From Terrisporobacter othiniensis (GTDB lineage Bacteria; Bacillota; Clostridia; Peptostreptococcales; Peptostreptococcaceae): 64,000 nucleotides of DNA. The notes beneath the pieces were generated by a model. It worked only from the letters and a program-made list of their open reading frames with translations, made no database searches and was not told where the DNA came from. This document shows, piece after piece, positions 8,512 through 16,849 of the stretch (positions within the stretch are counted from its first letter, which is position 1; every line of letters starts with the position of its first letter). The position numbers and the translations under genes are program-made. Where the stretch lies: assembly GCF_000808015.1 (NCBI RefSeq), contig NZ_JWHR01000064.1, positions 118,355 through 182,354 of the forward strand. The letters run 5' to 3'.

Positions 8512-9891
8512 CTACTGATTTACTGCTTTTTTAGTTTTTATAAAATCTTGTTGAAAATACTCTTTTGTAGCTTGCCTTACTTTTGGTAATAAAACTAGTA
8601 GAGCTAGAAGATTTGGTAATATTAATAATCCAAGAGCACAGTCTTGTATTGTCCATACCATTTCTATACTAACTAAAGCTCCTATTATAGTAAACATAGG
8701 GAACACATACTTAAAGTTTAGAGCAATCTTTTCTCCAAATACATAATTTAGTCCTACATAACCAAAATACCACTGGCTAATAAGTGATGTAAATGAGAAA
8801 GATATTAAACTTACAGATACTACATATTTTAATAATGGATGTATTGTTCCAAAAGCATTAATAACTAATACAGATGGATGTGCTCCACTATCTAACACTC
8901 CTGTACATCCTAAGATTAATCCTGTTATTGTACATATTACTATTGTATCTATAAAAACTTCAGTTACTCCAAATATAGCTTGTTCTACAGGATGAGAAAC
9001 GTTGGCCGTTGAATGTATTACAGGTGCCGATCCTTCACCAGCTTCATTTGAATATAGCCCTCTAGCTACACCAAATCTCATAGCTTCTTTAATTGTATGA
9101 CCTGCTATACCTCCCACCCCTGCTTCAAATGTAAATGCACTTTTAAATATTTCTGCAAACACACCTGGAACCTTATCTATATTTAATATTATTAAAAATA
9201 AACCAAATAAAATATAAAATATGGCCATTACTGGGACAACTTTTTGAGTTACACTTGCTAATCTTTTAAATCCTCCAGATACTATAATAAATATTATTGT
9301 ACATAATATTACTGCAGTAATTATAGTTGAAACTTCAAAAGTATTTTTCATTACTCCTGAAATAGCATTAGATTGTATAAAATTACCACCTATTATTTGA
9401 ACTGTCATAAGTATGGCTGTTATACTACCTAATACAGGTAGTTTTAAACCTTTTGAGATGTAGTACATAGGGCCACCTACATACTCTCCTTTATTATTTT
9501 TTTCTCTATAAATAATACCAAGGATTATTTCTCCATATTTAGTTGCCATACCTAAAAATGCAGCTACCCACATCCAAAAAATTGCTCCTATTCCTCCTGA
9601 AACAAGAGCTGTAGAAACACCAATAATATTTCCACTACCTACACAACTTGCAAGTGCTGCACACATTGCTTGAAATGAAGATACATTTCCTTTAGAATTA
9701 GATTCTCCACCTTTTGATTTTTCTCTTATAGGATTAAATAATGTTTGCTTAATAATATATGGGAATTTTCTAAACTGAATAAACCCTGTTGCAAATGAAT
9801 ATAAAACCCCTACTGCTAGTAGAGTATATAGTAGCCAATCCCCCCATAAAAAACTAGCAAGTTGTTTCAAAAAAACTCCCAAATTTTCCAT
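8512..9891 (-). CDS. Sodium:alanine (AGCS family) symporter (459 aa)
   Basis: The AGCS signature is clear: SSFQAMCAALASCVGSGNI early, GGPMYYI, SNEAGEGSAP in the middle and NLLALLVL near the end, with about 10-11 TM helices. The family co-transports alanine or glycine with Na+ or H+. AGAGGTAAG lies before the ATG. Its start is only 27 bp after the stop of the PHP phosphoesterase gene, so it is probably the last gene of an MFS-PHP-AGCS operon under the divergent DeoR regulator. It is followed by a strong terminator. Confidence 0.93.
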   Translation of the reverse strand: MENLGVFLKQLASFLWGDWLLYTLLAVGVLYSFATGFIQFRKFPYIIKQTLFNPIREKSKGGESNSKGNVSSFQAMCAALASCVGSGNIIGVSTALVSGGIGAIFWMWVAAFLGMATKYGEIILGIIYREKNNKGEYVGGPMYYISKGLKLPVLGSITAILMTVQIIGGNFIQSNAISGVMKNTFEVSTIITAVILCTIIFIIVSGGFKRLASVTQKVVPVMAIFYILFGLFLIILNIDKVPGVFAEIFKSAFTFEAGVGGIAGHTIKEAMRFGVARGLYSNEAGEGSAPVIHSTANVSHPVEQAIFGVTEVFIDTIVICTITGLILGCTGVLDSGAHPSVLVINAFGTIHPLLKYVVSVSLISFSFTSLISQWYFGYVGLNYVFGEKIALNFKYVFPMFTIIGALVSIEMVWTIQDCALGLLILPNLLALLVLLPKVRQATKEYFQQDFIKTKKAVNQ

Positions 9892-9918
9892 ACTTACCTC
9901 TCTTAACTGCTATAATTT

Positions 9919-10905
9919 TTAAATTTCAAAGTCATCCATAAATATTGGATTACTCCAAGCCTTTTTACCGTATTTATCTACACATTCTATTCTTATATAA
10001 GTTTCGTTACCTCTTAGTTTGAATTCGGCTCTTGTAAGGCTGTCTTCTTTTGGTTCTCCCCAATAAGAAAAACCTCCATTTATTGCATTTCCTGACATAA
10101 AGTGTACATGATTTACTGGAGAGCACTCTACATATGCAACACCGTCTTTTATTCCAAAATCATATATTTCTGGTCCTGAAGAAGAATAATAATTTCCTTC
10201 TATTAATGCATTTACTATATTATCATGATCTAGAGACTCTGCATTTACCATTATCCATCCACCAAATGAATCTGGTAAGAAATCTTCGTTATGGTTGTCA
10301 TCAGATGCAAAGGCAAATACTCTATTTCCTTGTCTTAACATAGTATCCCAGTGAGTAGTATCATAACCAGTATTACTTTCTAGAACTGTTCCATGGTTAT
10401 ATATTTCAAGAGCAAAAATTCCTTTAGTATTTATAAAATCTTCTTGATCTACTCTTGACCATAATGGATGATTATAAGTTGATATGCATCCTTTTTTAGC
10501 CATTAAATCTGCTATGTCTTGTGCAGTTTTTGCACCTTCAAAAGGTGGGTGATCTAACGTTTCCATATGTTTAAACAAGTTATCTTTTGCTTTTTCTTGC
10601 ATCTCACTTGTTCCAAGTATTCCATGTAAATGATGAATTTTCTTTCTTTCGTAATTTTCATCATATAAAACGCTTGAACATTCTATTCCTGGTAATAATA
10701 TAAATCCTTCACTATTTAATTCATCTCTAAAATCTGTATATATATCATGTTCACTTAAACACATAAATGAATAACCGTTTTCTTTATATAGCTCAACTGC
10801 CTCTTTTGGTTCTAACTTTCCATCTGATACTGTTGTATGACTATGTAAATTACCTTTATACCAATTTTTATTTCCTTTAAATCCTTTAATATTTATGCCT
10901 GACAT
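9919..10905 (-). CDS. PHP-domain metal-dependent phosphoesterase (328 aa)
   Basis: The PHP metal-binding motifs are present: NLHSHTTVSDG (His21, His23), LSEHD (His53, Asp54), GIECSS, YNHPLW and FASDDNH. A C-terminal beta-rich segment of about 90 residues follows. GAGGGAGAA precedes ATG 10905; the upstream extension of the open frame lacks a ribosome site. PHP proteins hydrolyse phosphoesters, often small molecules or nucleic acids. Here it follows an organophosphate-type MFS transporter, suggesting that the imported phosphoester is cleaved inside the cell. Substrate unknown. Confidence 0.85.
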   Translation of the reverse strand: MSGINIKGFKGNKNWYKGNLHSHTTVSDGKLEPKEAVELYKENGYSFMCLSEHDIYTDFRDELNSEGFILLPGIECSSVLYDENYERKKIHHLHGILGTSEMQEKAKDNLFKHMETLDHPPFEGAKTAQDIADLMAKKGCISTYNHPLWSRVDQEDFINTKGIFALEIYNHGTVLESNTGYDTTHWDTMLRQGNRVFAFASDDNHNEDFLPDSFGGWIMVNAESLDHDNIVNALIEGNYYSSSGPEIYDFGIKDGVAYVECSPVNHVHFMSGNAINGGFSYWGEPKEDSLTRAEFKLRGNETYIRIECVDKYGKKAWSNPIFMDDFEI

Positions 10906-10987
10906 AATTTTTCTCCCTCTATGTATTTTTATTATAATATAAAGTATAATTTCTTGTATAATAAAATTTTTATAATAATCGAGCATA

Positions 10988-11011
10988 AACCTGTGAAAAT
11001 TTTCACAGGTT
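10988..11011. promoter_or_regulatory. Perfect 24-bp palindrome between MFS and PHP genes
   Basis: Half-site AACCTGTGAAAA is followed immediately by its exact complement. A related motif, CTGTGAAAAATTT, is at 12453-12465 in the DeoR/MFS divergent region. The tail after the palindrome is only weakly U-rich on the minus strand, so an operator is at least as likely as a terminator. Confidence 0.55.
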
Positions 11012-11041
11012 ATACCCTTACTAAATTTATACCAACTACTA

Positions 11042-12331
11042 TTAAGCAGATTGTTGTTTCTTTTTAATTACATTTACTAAGTAAGAACTTATGAAGAACC
11101 CTACTACTGAGAATCCTATCATTGTTATGAATACCATTTTGTATCCTGCAAGTCCTGGAGCTTTATCTAACATACTTCCGTATAAAGTGTATGCAAATGT
11201 TGATGGGAAGTATCCTATTAAAGAACCTATTGACATTGCTGCACCACTTATTTCTATTGGAACTTTTATTTCATCCATTGGAGCGAAGAATACTGCTCTC
11301 ATTGTGAATATTATAGCTCCAAATCCCAATGTTAATGTCATACCTACGTATATATTCATTTTTTCATGAGGTAACATTACTATTACAGTCATCGCAACTG
11401 CTGCAACAACGAATGCCGCTCTTATGTATTTAGAAGTAGATTTTGTAACCTTATCAGCTAAAAATCCACCAACTGGTCCACCAACCATTTTTAACCCATA
11501 TTGGTTTATTATTCCGTATGCTCCAACTAAAGCTGCTGGCATTGCATATATATCACTTAAGAATGGTATGAAGTATGTAAGTCCACAGTAAACACAGTAA
11601 ACTGAGAATATTGTGAAAGCAACTACCCATATTTCTTTCATTTTTATTGCTTGCATCATACCTTGGAATGCTGCAGCATTTTTACCTATTTTTTCACCTG
11701 AATCGTTTGTTTCTCTTATTTCATCATGTGGTACTAAGAAAAATGATATTATTCCAACTACTATAACTACACCTGAGAAGAATAATATACCACCTTTAAG
11801 ACCTGTAGCACTTGATCCCATAGCTGTGAATATTGCTAAAGCTGAGAATGCTACTATTGTATCAACTACACCACGTCCTGCTTCTAAAAAACCAAATATT
11901 CTTCCTTGTTCTTCTTCTGTAGCTGTAAGTCTAACTGCTTTTAAAAGAACTGGCCAATAAACAACTTCACCAAATATTGCAAGTATAGCAAATGCTGCTA
12001 AGAATCCTGCATAAGGAGGGAATGTAGATAAATAAATACCTGTTAAACCAACCCCAACTAGTGAGAAAGATATCATATACTTCTTAGAGAATCTGTCTGA
12101 TAAATAAATTGAAAATATTAGTCCTACTGTTTGTACTATTCCATATACTGATAATGCCATACCTATTTGAGTATGATTTAATCCCATATATTGTTGCATT
12201 GGTACGTAAAATGCATCTTTTAATGAACTAAGTTTGAATATAGTTCCTGCACCTAACACTAGTATTGCAAATGTAAACCATCTGTTAGCTGCGTACTTTC
12301 CTGTTTGTAAACCTTTTGCGCTTGTCTCCAT
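11042..12331 (-). CDS. MFS transporter, organophosphate:phosphate antiporter-like (429 aa)
   Basis: A twelve-TM MFS protein. The N-terminal region (NRWFTFAILVLGAG, then YVPMQQYMGLNHTQIGMALS), a DRFSKK loop after TM2, and the second-half motif GGPVGGFLADK are typical of the GlpT/UhpC-like group. That group exchanges phosphorylated sugars or glycerol phosphate for phosphate. GGAGG precedes ATG 12331. It heads the probable operon MFS-PHP-AGCS and faces a DeoR-family regulator, the class that often senses phosphorylated sugars. Substrate is inferred, not shown. Confidence 0.85.
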   Translation of the reverse strand: METSAKGLQTGKYAANRWFTFAILVLGAGTIFKLSSLKDAFYVPMQQYMGLNHTQIGMALSVYGIVQTVGLIFSIYLSDRFSKKYMISFSLVGVGLTGIYLSTFPPYAGFLAAFAILAIFGEVVYWPVLLKAVRLTATEEEQGRIFGFLEAGRGVVDTIVAFSALAIFTAMGSSATGLKGGILFFSGVVIVVGIISFFLVPHDEIRETNDSGEKIGKNAAAFQGMMQAIKMKEIWVVAFTIFSVYCVYCGLTYFIPFLSDIYAMPAALVGAYGIINQYGLKMVGGPVGGFLADKVTKSTSKYIRAAFVVAAVAMTVIVMLPHEKMNIYVGMTLTLGFGAIIFTMRAVFFAPMDEIKVPIEISGAAMSIGSLIGYFPSTFAYTLYGSMLDKAPGLAGYKMVFITMIGFSVVGFFISSYLVNVIKKKQQSA

Positions 12332-12628
12332 TGTAAACCTCCATATCGATTTGTAAATCGTTTTCTTTGTTGAGTTTTTTATGTACTCGTCTTTCTATGT
12401 TTTTTATTATAATTGGATTTAATTGTCTTTTCAAGTCTTTTTTTGTGTTTTTCTGTGAAAAATTTGTTTTTTAGTGTTAATTATTGTTTTTTATTGGTTT
12501 TTAATTATTAATTTGCAATAATCCCTTATATATTTTATAATAAAAATTGAATTATACAATTAAACGCAATTTATTGGTGTTTATCTTTATAGTTTTTTAA
12601 ATAGGAACATAGATTGGAGGCGGTAAAT
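12332..12628. promoter_or_regulatory. Divergent promoter region of MFS operon and DeoR regulator
   Basis: About 300 bp of T-rich DNA with the palindrome at 12347-12360 and the CTGTGAAAAATTT motif at 12453-12465. GGAGG for the regulator is at 12616-12620. No ORF or structured RNA is apparent. Confidence 0.55.
12347..12360. promoter_or_regulatory. Palindrome in the 5' leader of the MFS gene
   Basis: CGATTT-GT-AAATCG lies just upstream of the ribosome site of the MFS transporter and downstream of any likely promoter. This is a suitable place for a roadblock operator of the divergent DeoR regulator. No experimental evidence. Confidence 0.4.
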
Positions 12629-13420
12629 ATTTTAGCAGAAGAAAGATATGCCATAATACTTGATAAATTGAAAAGTGAAGGCATCGTAAAAACAAACGAA
12701 TTAAAAAAACTACTAAACGCTTCTTCAGAAACTATTAGAAAAGATCTTAAATATTTAGATGAAGTAGGTCAATTAGATAGAGTTCACGGTGGAGCCATAC
12801 CTAAAGCAAACAAAGAATCAATTGTTAAACAAGATGATGATAACTACATATCATTTGATGTTAGACAATGCCAAAATTCAGAAATGAAACATTCAATTGC
12901 ATTGGCTGCTGCAGAACTGATAAAAGAAGGGCAATCTGTAGGATTAGACTCTGGAACAACTTCTTATGAGTTGGCTAAGGTTTTAAAACAAAAATTTAAT
13001 AACCTTACTATAGTTACTAACTCTTTAGTAAATGCCCATGAACTAGCTAATAAAAAAGGGTTTACTGTTATAGCAACAGGTGGTGTACTTACACCAGATG
13101 AAAACTCATTTATCTCTGATCTTGCCACTTTGATTTTGGATAAAATAAATCTAGATATAATGTTTTTAACAACTTGTGGTGTATCTTTGGATAATGGTAT
13201 TACAGATCAAAGAATGGCTGAAGTTATGGTTCATAATAAAATGATGAACTGCGCAAAGAAGGTTGTTGTTTTATCTGACAGTACTAAGTTTGATGAGGTT
13301 TCTCTTTATAAGGTTTGTCCTCTGGATGAGGTGGATTGTATTGTTACGGATTCCCATATTGAGGAAGATTTGGTTGATAGGTTTAGGAAAGAAGGACATA
13401 ATATTATAGTTTCAAATTAA
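12629..13420 (+). CDS. DeoR-family transcriptional regulator, apparent ATT start
   Basis: Family features: an N-terminal helix-turn-helix (LAEERYAIIL, then SSETIRKDL and RVHGGA) and a C-terminal sugar-phosphate sensor domain (GLDSGTTSYELA, IVTNS, ATGG). The in-frame TTG at 12614 overlaps the ribosome site GGAGG (12616-12620), so it cannot be the start. The codon 8 nt beyond the site is ATT at 12629. It would give the usual DeoR N-terminus M-L-A-E-E-R, and no ATG or GTG fits. An ATT start is rare and could keep regulator levels low. It probably controls the divergent MFS-PHP-AGCS genes. Confidence 0.88.
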   Translation: MLAEERYAIILDKLKSEGIVKTNELKKLLNASSETIRKDLKYLDEVGQLDRVHGGAIPKANKESIVKQDDDNYISFDVRQCQNSEMKHSIALAAAELIKEGQSVGLDSGTTSYELAKVLKQKFNNLTIVTNSLVNAHELANKKGFTVIATGGVLTPDENSFISDLATLILDKINLDIMFLTTCGVSLDNGITDQRMAEVMVHNKMMNCAKKVVVLSDSTKFDEVSLYKVCPLDEVDCIVTDSHIEEDLVDRFRKEGHNIIVSN

Positions 13421-13470
13421 TATTTATTGATAAAACTATAATCATTTTATAAAAAATTTGCTTAAGATTA

Positions 13471-13530
13471 AAAAAGAGCTAACTTATATTAAAATAAATT
13501 CATTTTGATATATGGTTGGCTCTTTTTCTT
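13471..13530 (+). terminator. Long-stem terminator after the deoR-type gene
   Basis: The outer stem AAAAGAGCTAAC pairs with GTTGGCTCTTTT, and an inner AT stem (ATATTAAAAT with ATTTTGATAT) completes one hairpin. It ends in a T-run at 13522-13527. Confidence 0.8.
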
Positions 13531-13561
13531 ATGTGGTGAAATATAAATAAAGAGTTTACTG

Positions 13562-13591
13562 TACTTGCCATATAATAAATCATGTTATAAT
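13562..13591 (+). promoter_or_regulatory. Candidate promoter of the LCP gene
   Basis: TATAAT at 13586-13591 with TACTTG at 13562-13567 (18-bp spacing), about 40 bp before the TTG start. Sigma-A type by eye only. Confidence 0.4.
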
Positions 13592-13629
13592 AATGATAAA
13601 ATTTACTCATAAAAAAAGGGAGGTTTATC

Positions 13630-14637
13630 TTGTCTCACAAAGAAAAAAATTTCAATTTAAAAAGAATAATTATAATACTAGTTTTGTTACTAGTAACTAT
13701 ACCAATCATTACTTTTTTTGCTATCCAATCTACAACAAAACAGAAAAAAGAAACTTCAACAGCTCAAAGCAATGCCAACAACGGGATTACAAATATTTTA
13801 TTGCTAGGGACTGATGGTAGAGAAAATGAAGGTAGCTTTAGATCTGACTGCATGATTATTGCAACTCTAGATATGAAACATAATAGTATAAAACTAACTT
13901 CACTTGCTCGTGATACATATGTTGATATTCCAGGTGTCGGAAAAGGGAAGTTAAATGAAGCTTACTTTTGGGGCAAAGAAGAATTGCTTTTTAAAACTAT
14001 AGAAAAGAATTTTGGAATTGAGTTGTATAAATATATTCAAGTGGATTTTGATAATTTAATGAATATTATATTTGAGTTGGATGGGGTCACAGTAAGTGTA
14101 GAAGAACATGAGCTAGATGCCGTAAATGCTCTAATTCCAGCATCTTATAAAAGTTGTACATATGAAAACAAAGGTGAAATGAAACTTCTAACTTCAACAG
14201 GTAGACAAAAACTAAATGGATACCAAGCCATTGCCTATACTAGAATTAGATATTCGGACAATGCGATAAATAGAGATGGTAGACAAAGAGAAGTATTGAT
14301 GTCAGTTCTTAGGGATATAAAAAACGAATCACTTTCCAGTTCCCAAGATCTTCTTAATAAACTTTCTCCATATTACTCAACAAACATTACTTCTTCACAA
14401 GTTCTTGATATGGCTACCAATGCCTATTCTACTGGAGCTATTAAAAATATTAAACAAGGTCAATTCCCTATTATTGATGATGTACATGTTAAAGGTGGAA
14501 CTTATAAAGATGCTGGCTGGGTTTGGTTATACGATTTGAACTCTGTGAGTGTGTTACATGATTTTATTTATGATGATATTGATATGAAGGATAATGAATA
14601 TTTAAAAGATGATAGTAACATAAAGCTAAATTACTAG
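13630..14637 (+). CDS. LCP-family glycopolymer:peptidoglycan transferase (335 aa)
   Basis: TTG start at 13630, 6 nt after GGGAGG (13618-13623). A TM anchor lies at about residues 12-32, then an extracellular LCP domain with all conserved motifs: GTDGR (60-64), RSD (71-73), LARDTYV (92-98), TRIRYSD (204-210) and RDGRQRE (215-221). LCP proteins move undecaprenyl-linked teichoic acid or capsule onto peptidoglycan outside the membrane. It is a natural partner for the polysaccharide locus at 32339-53605, although 18 kb away. It is a paralogue of the degenerate gene at 4295. Single-gene unit closed by a strong terminator. Confidence 0.93.
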   Translation: MSHKEKNFNLKRIIIILVLLLVTIPIITFFAIQSTTKQKKETSTAQSNANNGITNILLLGTDGRENEGSFRSDCMIIATLDMKHNSIKLTSLARDTYVDIPGVGKGKLNEAYFWGKEELLFKTIEKNFGIELYKYIQVDFDNLMNIIFELDGVTVSVEEHELDAVNALIPASYKSCTYENKGEMKLLTSTGRQKLNGYQAIAYTRIRYSDNAINRDGRQREVLMSVLRDIKNESLSSSQDLLNKLSPYYSTNITSSQVLDMATNAYSTGAIKNIKQGQFPIIDDVHVKGGTYKDAGWVWLYDLNSVSVLHDFIYDDIDMKDNEYLKDDSNIKLNY

Positions 14638-14680
14638 TTATATAAATTTCAGACTCAATCAGACTTAAGTGCTTTTTTAT

Positions 14681-14713
14681 AAGTCAGGTAGATAACATTA
14701 ATCTACCTGACTT
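14681..14713. terminator. Bidirectional terminator, 13-bp perfect stem
   Basis: Arms AAGTCAGGTAGAT (14681-14693) and its exact complement (14701-14713) flank a 7-nt loop and are followed by a T-run. It serves the LCP gene on the plus strand. The TAG stop of the S26 gene (14703-14705) is embedded in the stem on the minus strand. Confidence 0.9.
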
Positions 14714-15167
14714 TTTTTATAAGAGAATTTATATTAAATATAACATGCCTTATAGGCATACACATTTGCCATATTTTTATTATATTTTTATAAATTACGT
14801 TGTCACATGATATTTCTTTGTTATCCCTTATAATTTTGCAACAAACTCCTATAACTTGATTCTTTCTCACAATTTCGGTCCACTGCTGTGCGTCTCCATT
14901 TATAATAAAGGTATCTTGGTCTATGATTTTCATTACTCTATGTAATACATACTGACCACTTTGCCTTTGTATAAATATTATTTCACCTTTCTTTATTGGC
15001 CTATTATCAGTAGATGTTAAAATCACACTGTCACGAAAGTGCTTTAAAATTGGTGTCATGGAGTACCCTGTTACTCTTAGTTTACACTGACCACCATTAT
15101 TTATTATTTCTTCCATTATAGGTACAATTTCTTTGCCATCTCTAGCATTAAATTCACTATTATTCAT
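14703..15167 (-). CDS. S24/S26-family peptidase, SipW-like Ser/His type, no obvious N-terminal anchor (154 aa)
   Basis: RVTGYSMTPIL carries the nucleophile Ser, and YVLHRVMKI supplies His where bacterial signal peptidase I has Lys, as in SipW and eukaryotic-type enzymes. A downstream NGDA matches the conserved Gly-Asp box. The usual N-terminal TM helix is missing; only a weakly hydrophobic C-terminal stretch is seen. The preferred start is ATG 15167 behind AGGTGG. It begins 24 bp after the nucleotidyltransferase-like gene and is the last gene of the RiPP-like cluster. It may remove a leader or process an exported peptide. That role is inferred from context. Confidence 0.75.
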   Translation of the reverse strand: MNNSEFNARDGKEIVPIMEEIINNGGQCKLRVTGYSMTPILKHFRDSVILTSTDNRPIKKGEIIFIQRQSGQYVLHRVMKIIDQDTFIINGDAQQWTEIVRKNQVIGVCCKIIRDNKEISCDNVIYKNIIKIWQMCMPIRHVIFNINSLIKKVR

Positions 15168-15190
15168 TCTCTCCACCTTATTTTATAGTC

Positions 15191-16420
15191 TCATATTAGT
15201 TTATATTCTTTTAATAAATCTATTCTTCGATTTCCCACAGCAATGGTCTCTTTTGCAGTTGTTCCCACACTAGACAAACTACCTCTTTCCTTTGTATAGG
15301 TAAAAATCCTACTCCCCCATGCCACCGGTAGCAATATAGGGTATTTTTCCAGGTATTTGTATCGCCCTTTTAGGTTATCTGATTTTGGGAATATTGCTGC
15401 CAAGTTTGATTTTATTTTTGATTTTGATTCTTTATTTATAGCATCTAGAGACATGTTTGCTGCATTTAGTCTTGATTGTGTGCTAGCTCCGTAAACTCCA
15501 CCGTCCATTATGTCCTGGATAAGATTTTCTGTGTTTATATAGTATTTATCTTTATTCTGGTTATACATTATTTTACTTTCTTCCAATCCTAAATAATCTA
15601 TACCTATCTGTAGAAAATTCATAAACAGAGTATCATAACCAAGGCTAGTTATCTCCTTCCAAATATAATCCCAGTTGATCTGATTGTCATATTTATTTAT
15701 ATACATGGTAATATCACAAACTTGCCTAATTCCAGTACCACATGAGACAAAATGCTTCATTGCGTGGCAAATCACATACAATAAATGCTCGTCCAATGAG
15801 AATGTGTTAATTTCCACATTATTTATGGTAACAGTATCTGAATCATCAAAAACAGTGGAAAAAATTCCATCCATTTTTTTGTAAATCTCTGAGTTGTCAC
15901 CAAACAAAGTAGTGTGTAGTTCTAGATGAAGACCTGTTTTATGACAAAAATAATGATACACATCTTCATCTTCTTCCTGAGATAAAACTCTTTCTAGACC
16001 ATTGCCTTGTAATATTTCTTCAGCTTTTTTTAAATCTGTTTTTTTGATTAATAAATCCTCGTCTCCAGATATTCTTTCATCTGGAATTGGGTATAGCTCT
16101 CTTAATATGATCCCTTTGAATACAAGAATTTTAAGTCCTGCTTTGTTGAATTCTTTGTATAGTTGTAAAAATCTATCACTTCTTTGAATTTGACTGTAGA
16201 TGATTTGCATGGATGTGGTTTTGAAGTATTTTTGAAAGTTTTGTTCTGTTTTTTTGAATGATTCTGTTTTGTATGATGATTCGTATATTAGTGGTATTAC
16301 TTTGTGTATGGATGCTAGTTTGAGTGTTTCCTGCCAGTTTGGTGATATTTGTGTTGGTAGTTTTTGGTTTTGTATGCTTGATTTTAATAGTTGTAAAAAA
16401 TCTTTGTGTATTTTGTTCAT
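15191..16420 (-). CDS. Uncharacterised nucleotidyltransferase-family protein (409 aa)
   Basis: The segment VFKGIILRELYP...ERISGDEDLLI matches the KG...YP...R..D.D pattern of the uncharacterised nucleotidyltransferase family (NTP_transf_5). The two acidic residues would bind metal. GAGGGAGAA precedes ATG 16420; a longer frame to 16447 lacks a ribosome site. Homologues of this family occur in natural-product clusters, including some lasso-peptide clusters together with HPr-kinase-like tailoring kinases (established). Here it lies after the PqqD gene, separated by a hairpin at 16520-16545, and just before the S26 peptidase gene. Its reaction is unknown. Confidence 0.75.
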   Translation of the reverse strand: MNKIHKDFLQLLKSSIQNQKLPTQISPNWQETLKLASIHKVIPLIYESSYKTESFKKTEQNFQKYFKTTSMQIIYSQIQRSDRFLQLYKEFNKAGLKILVFKGIILRELYPIPDERISGDEDLLIKKTDLKKAEEILQGNGLERVLSQEEDEDVYHYFCHKTGLHLELHTTLFGDNSEIYKKMDGIFSTVFDDSDTVTINNVEINTFSLDEHLLYVICHAMKHFVSCGTGIRQVCDITMYINKYDNQINWDYIWKEITSLGYDTLFMNFLQIGIDYLGLEESKIMYNQNKDKYYINTENLIQDIMDGGVYGASTQSRLNAANMSLDAINKESKSKIKSNLAAIFPKSDNLKGRYKYLEKYPILLPVAWGSRIFTYTKERGSLSSVGTTAKETIAVGNRRIDLLKEYKLI

Positions 16421-16519
16421 ATTTCTCCCTCTTGAAGGGGGTAACATTTTTGTGTACCCCTTTATCTCTGTGTAAATTTTCTCTTTTTGTGATTCTACCT
16501 AGTTAAATTATAGCACTAG

Positions 16520-16545
16520 AAAAGGGCAATTTTCATTGCCCTTTT
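16520..16545 (-). terminator. Hairpin between PqqD and nucleotidyltransferase genes
   Basis: 11-bp arms AAAAGGGCAAT and ATTGCCCTTTT around a TTTC loop. On the minus strand the T-tail is short (the CCCTTTTC side only), so it may reduce rather than stop transcription into the last two genes of the cluster. Confidence 0.7.
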
Positions 16546-16557
16546 TAGAATAGTTTT

Positions 16558-16818
16558 TTATATTATATCTGCGTTTTTAAGTATATCTAAGAATTCTTCC
16601 ATGTCTACTTTTGCTGTTTTTTCATCTACTTCATATTCTGATAGAATTTTCTTTAGCATTTCATCTTGATTTTCTACTGATTCTAAGTTTTCCCAAATAA
16701 ATGCTCCCACATCATTCATTGTTATAAGTCCATTAAAATCTATTGCTGTATTTCCTATTGGTACTAATATATAGTCCCCTGCTATTTCTCTCTTAATAAA
16801 ATCTTTCTTAATTTTCAC
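16558..16818 (-). CDS. PqqD-like RiPP recognition element protein (86 aa)
   Basis: A small acidic protein with the PqqD fold pattern: beta strands around GDYILVPIGNTAIDFN, the conserved (N)xVGAFIWENL helix, and a C-terminal helix with VDMEEFLDIL. PqqD-type proteins bind the leader of a precursor peptide and present it to a radical SAM enzyme. It starts with GTG behind GGGAGG. It lies directly downstream of the radical SAM gene (31-bp gap), the usual partner arrangement. This gene is the best evidence that the cluster makes a ribosomal peptide product. Confidence 0.88.
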   Translation of the reverse strand: MKIKKDFIKREIAGDYILVPIGNTAIDFNGLITMNDVGAFIWENLESVENQDEMLKKILSEYEVDEKTAKVDMEEFLDILKNADII

Positions 16819-16849
16819 TATAATCCACCTCCCATTTATCTACTCATTT

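Noticed and set aside
13593-13814. 73-codon forward ORF overlapping the LCP gene start
   Set aside because: It lies in another frame of the LCP coding region, and the GGGAGG site fits the LCP TTG start.
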